A stretch of 64,000 nt of DNA from Sphingobacterium corticibacter (GTDB taxonomy: Bacteria; Bacteroidota; Bacteroidia; Sphingobacteriales; Sphingobacteriaceae), in the NCBI RefSeq assembly GCF_003076635.1, contig NZ_QDKG01000002.1, positions 434,001-498,000 of the forward strand, read 5' to 3'. The number at the start of each line of letters is the position of its first letter. The first letter of the stretch is position 1. Positions 63,339 to 64,000 of this stretch are shown piece by piece. A model generated the notes under the pieces. That model saw only the letters and a program-made list of their open reading frames with translations, did not search any database and had not been told where the DNA came from. A program made the translations under genes and the position numbers.

Positions 63339-64000
63339 ATGGCAAACGCACCAAAAACAACAAGTCCTGCTAAACAAGAGGGAGGAAATTCGGGTAATTT
63401 ATTTGCAAGTTTAGCGATTATCATATGTTTGGTAATTGGTTATTTAGTTTATGAGTTTGTAATGGGTTCACCTAGCAACTTTATAGACGGAAATCGCGAG
63501 AACCAACCTTTGCCAGGAAACTACTATGGTATGGTTTATCACGCGGGAGTTATCGTACCAGTTCTTTTGGGATTATTCTTAATGGTATGGGTATTCTCTA
63601 TTGAGCGCTTCATCGTAATTGGTAAAGCTTCAGGTACAGGTAACGTAGGTAACTTCGTACGCAAAGTACAAGGTTTATTGAGAGCACAAAACATTGACGC
63701 AGCTATCTCTGAGTGTGACAAGCAAAAAGGTTCGGTTGCAAATGTAATCAAAGCAGGTTTGTTGAAATACAAAGATGTTCAAGCTAACCCAGGATTAGAT
63801 GCAGAAAAATCTGTATTGGCGATCCAAAAAGAAATTGAAGAAGCTACTACGTTAGAAATGCCAATGTTGGAGAAAAACTTAACAGTTATCGCAACATTAG
63901 TATCTATCGGTACACTATCTGGTCTACTAGGTACAGTAACTGGTATGATCAAGGCCTTCTCTGCGTTAGCAACAGGTGGTACTCCAGATTCAGCTAAATT
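63339..64000 (+). CDS. exbB: ExbB/TolQ/MotA-family proton-channel protein (partial, 5' end)
   Basis: The frame starts at ATG 63339 (MANAPKTTSPAKQEGGNSG) and runs off the right edge after about 220 codons. It has an N-terminal helix (LFASLAIIICLVIGYLVYEF), a second (GVIVPVLLGLFLMVWVFSIERF), and the cytoplasmic loop with LEMPMLEKNLTVIATLVSIGTLSGLLGTVTGMIKAFSALA. The last part is the conserved LLGTVxGM core of the TolQ/ExbB channel. It energises TonB-dependent outer-membrane transport in complex with ExbD and TonB, whose genes probably follow outside the window. The extended N-terminus before the first helix is typical of Bacteroidota. Confidence 0.9.
   Translation, partial: MANAPKTTSPAKQEGGNSGNLFASLAIIICLVIGYLVYEFVMGSPSNFIDGNRENQPLPGNYYGMVYHAGVIVPVLLGLFLMVWVFSIERFIVIGKASGTGNVGNFVRKVQGLLRAQNIDAAISECDKQKGSVANVIKAGLLKYKDVQANPGLDAEKSVLAIQKEIEEATTLEMPMLEKNLTVIATLVSIGTLSGLLGTVTGMIKAFSALATGGTPDSAK

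Noticed and set aside
1..64000. tRNA, rRNA, CRISPR arrays, insertion sequences, prophage genes
   Set aside because: None recognised on reading both strands; no direct-repeat arrays, transposase motifs or cloverleaf-like segments were seen, though short tRNAs could be missed by eye.

Overview
The window is a compact, gene-dense stretch of a Bacteroidota chromosome, most likely from the Sphingobacteriaceae (Sphingobacterium or a close relative). The evidence is as follows. Many genes carry the Bacteroidota -7 promoter element TAnnTTTG instead of a sigma-70 -10 box, and Shine-Dalgarno sites are essentially absent. The block bamD-rpoZ(Bacteroidota type)-coaBC is present. So are fimbrillin-like lipoproteins, CarboxypepD_reg-like secreted proteins, an outer-membrane beta-barrel protein with a carboxypeptidase-like plug, and an OmpA protein with thrombospondin type-3 repeats. 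No tRNA, rRNA, CRISPR array, insertion sequence or phage gene was recognised.

Layout. 1-2.4 kb (minus): end of a polysaccharide-type locus with an ABC exporter (partial), an NAD-dependent epimerase and a WecA/TagO-like glycosyl-phosphate transferase. 2.4-3.1 kb: 766 bases without a gene. 3.1-8.7 kb: two convergent copies of one cassette, each a ~58-residue peptide gene directly upstream of a fimbrillin-like lipoprotein gene; between them lie a HAD phosphatase and a thioredoxin-like lipoprotein. 8.8-12 kb (minus): zinc-ribbon protein, Nif3-like protein, membrane protein and RsmI-like methylase. 12.1-15 kb: glycine decarboxylase gcvP. 15.7-18.9 kb (plus): arginine deiminase-like enzyme, citrulline hydrolase ctlX and murF. 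19-23.8 kb (minus): Rrf2 regulator and the DNA-repair operon xseA-xseB-uvrA. 23.9-35.2 kb: a serine hydrolase, an SRPBCC protein, an rRNA m5C methylase, bamD-rpoZ-coaBC, a NifU-like Fe-S scaffold, and the operon TPR protein-aroE-MBL hydrolase-LolC/E-like permease. 35.4-40.6 kb (minus): the major OmpA protein, then a phosphate module (histidine kinase, DUF47, PiT transporter) and a phosphatidylserine decarboxylase. 40.6-50.9 kb: a MORN/TonB-C-like protein, polA, rsgA, an AsmA-like protein, map and the potassium-uptake pair trkH-trkA. 51-59 kb: YfhO membrane protein, rnhB, a CBM9-like secreted protein with an outer-membrane beta-barrel protein, and an M16 protease. 59.2-64 kb: fabD, metK with a long leader, a lipid kinase with a SUI1 protein, and the start of an exbB/tolQ gene.

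Most of this is ordinary housekeeping. Five points stand out. (1) The duplicated peptide + fimbrillin-like lipoprotein cassette encodes an unrecognised short peptide family, and one copy has a perfect 18-bp palindrome next to its promoter. (2) Six genes have a perfect TAnnTTTG element only 3-6 nt before the ATG, which predicts leaderless or near-leaderless mRNAs. (3) The metK leader of about 155 nt holds GCAACC and GTGCTAA segments reminiscent of a SAM-riboswitch core. (4) A serine hydrolase has an N-terminal region that looks like a relic of a GH3-serine hydrolase fusion. (5) The phosphate module has a histidine kinase but no adjacent response regulator.
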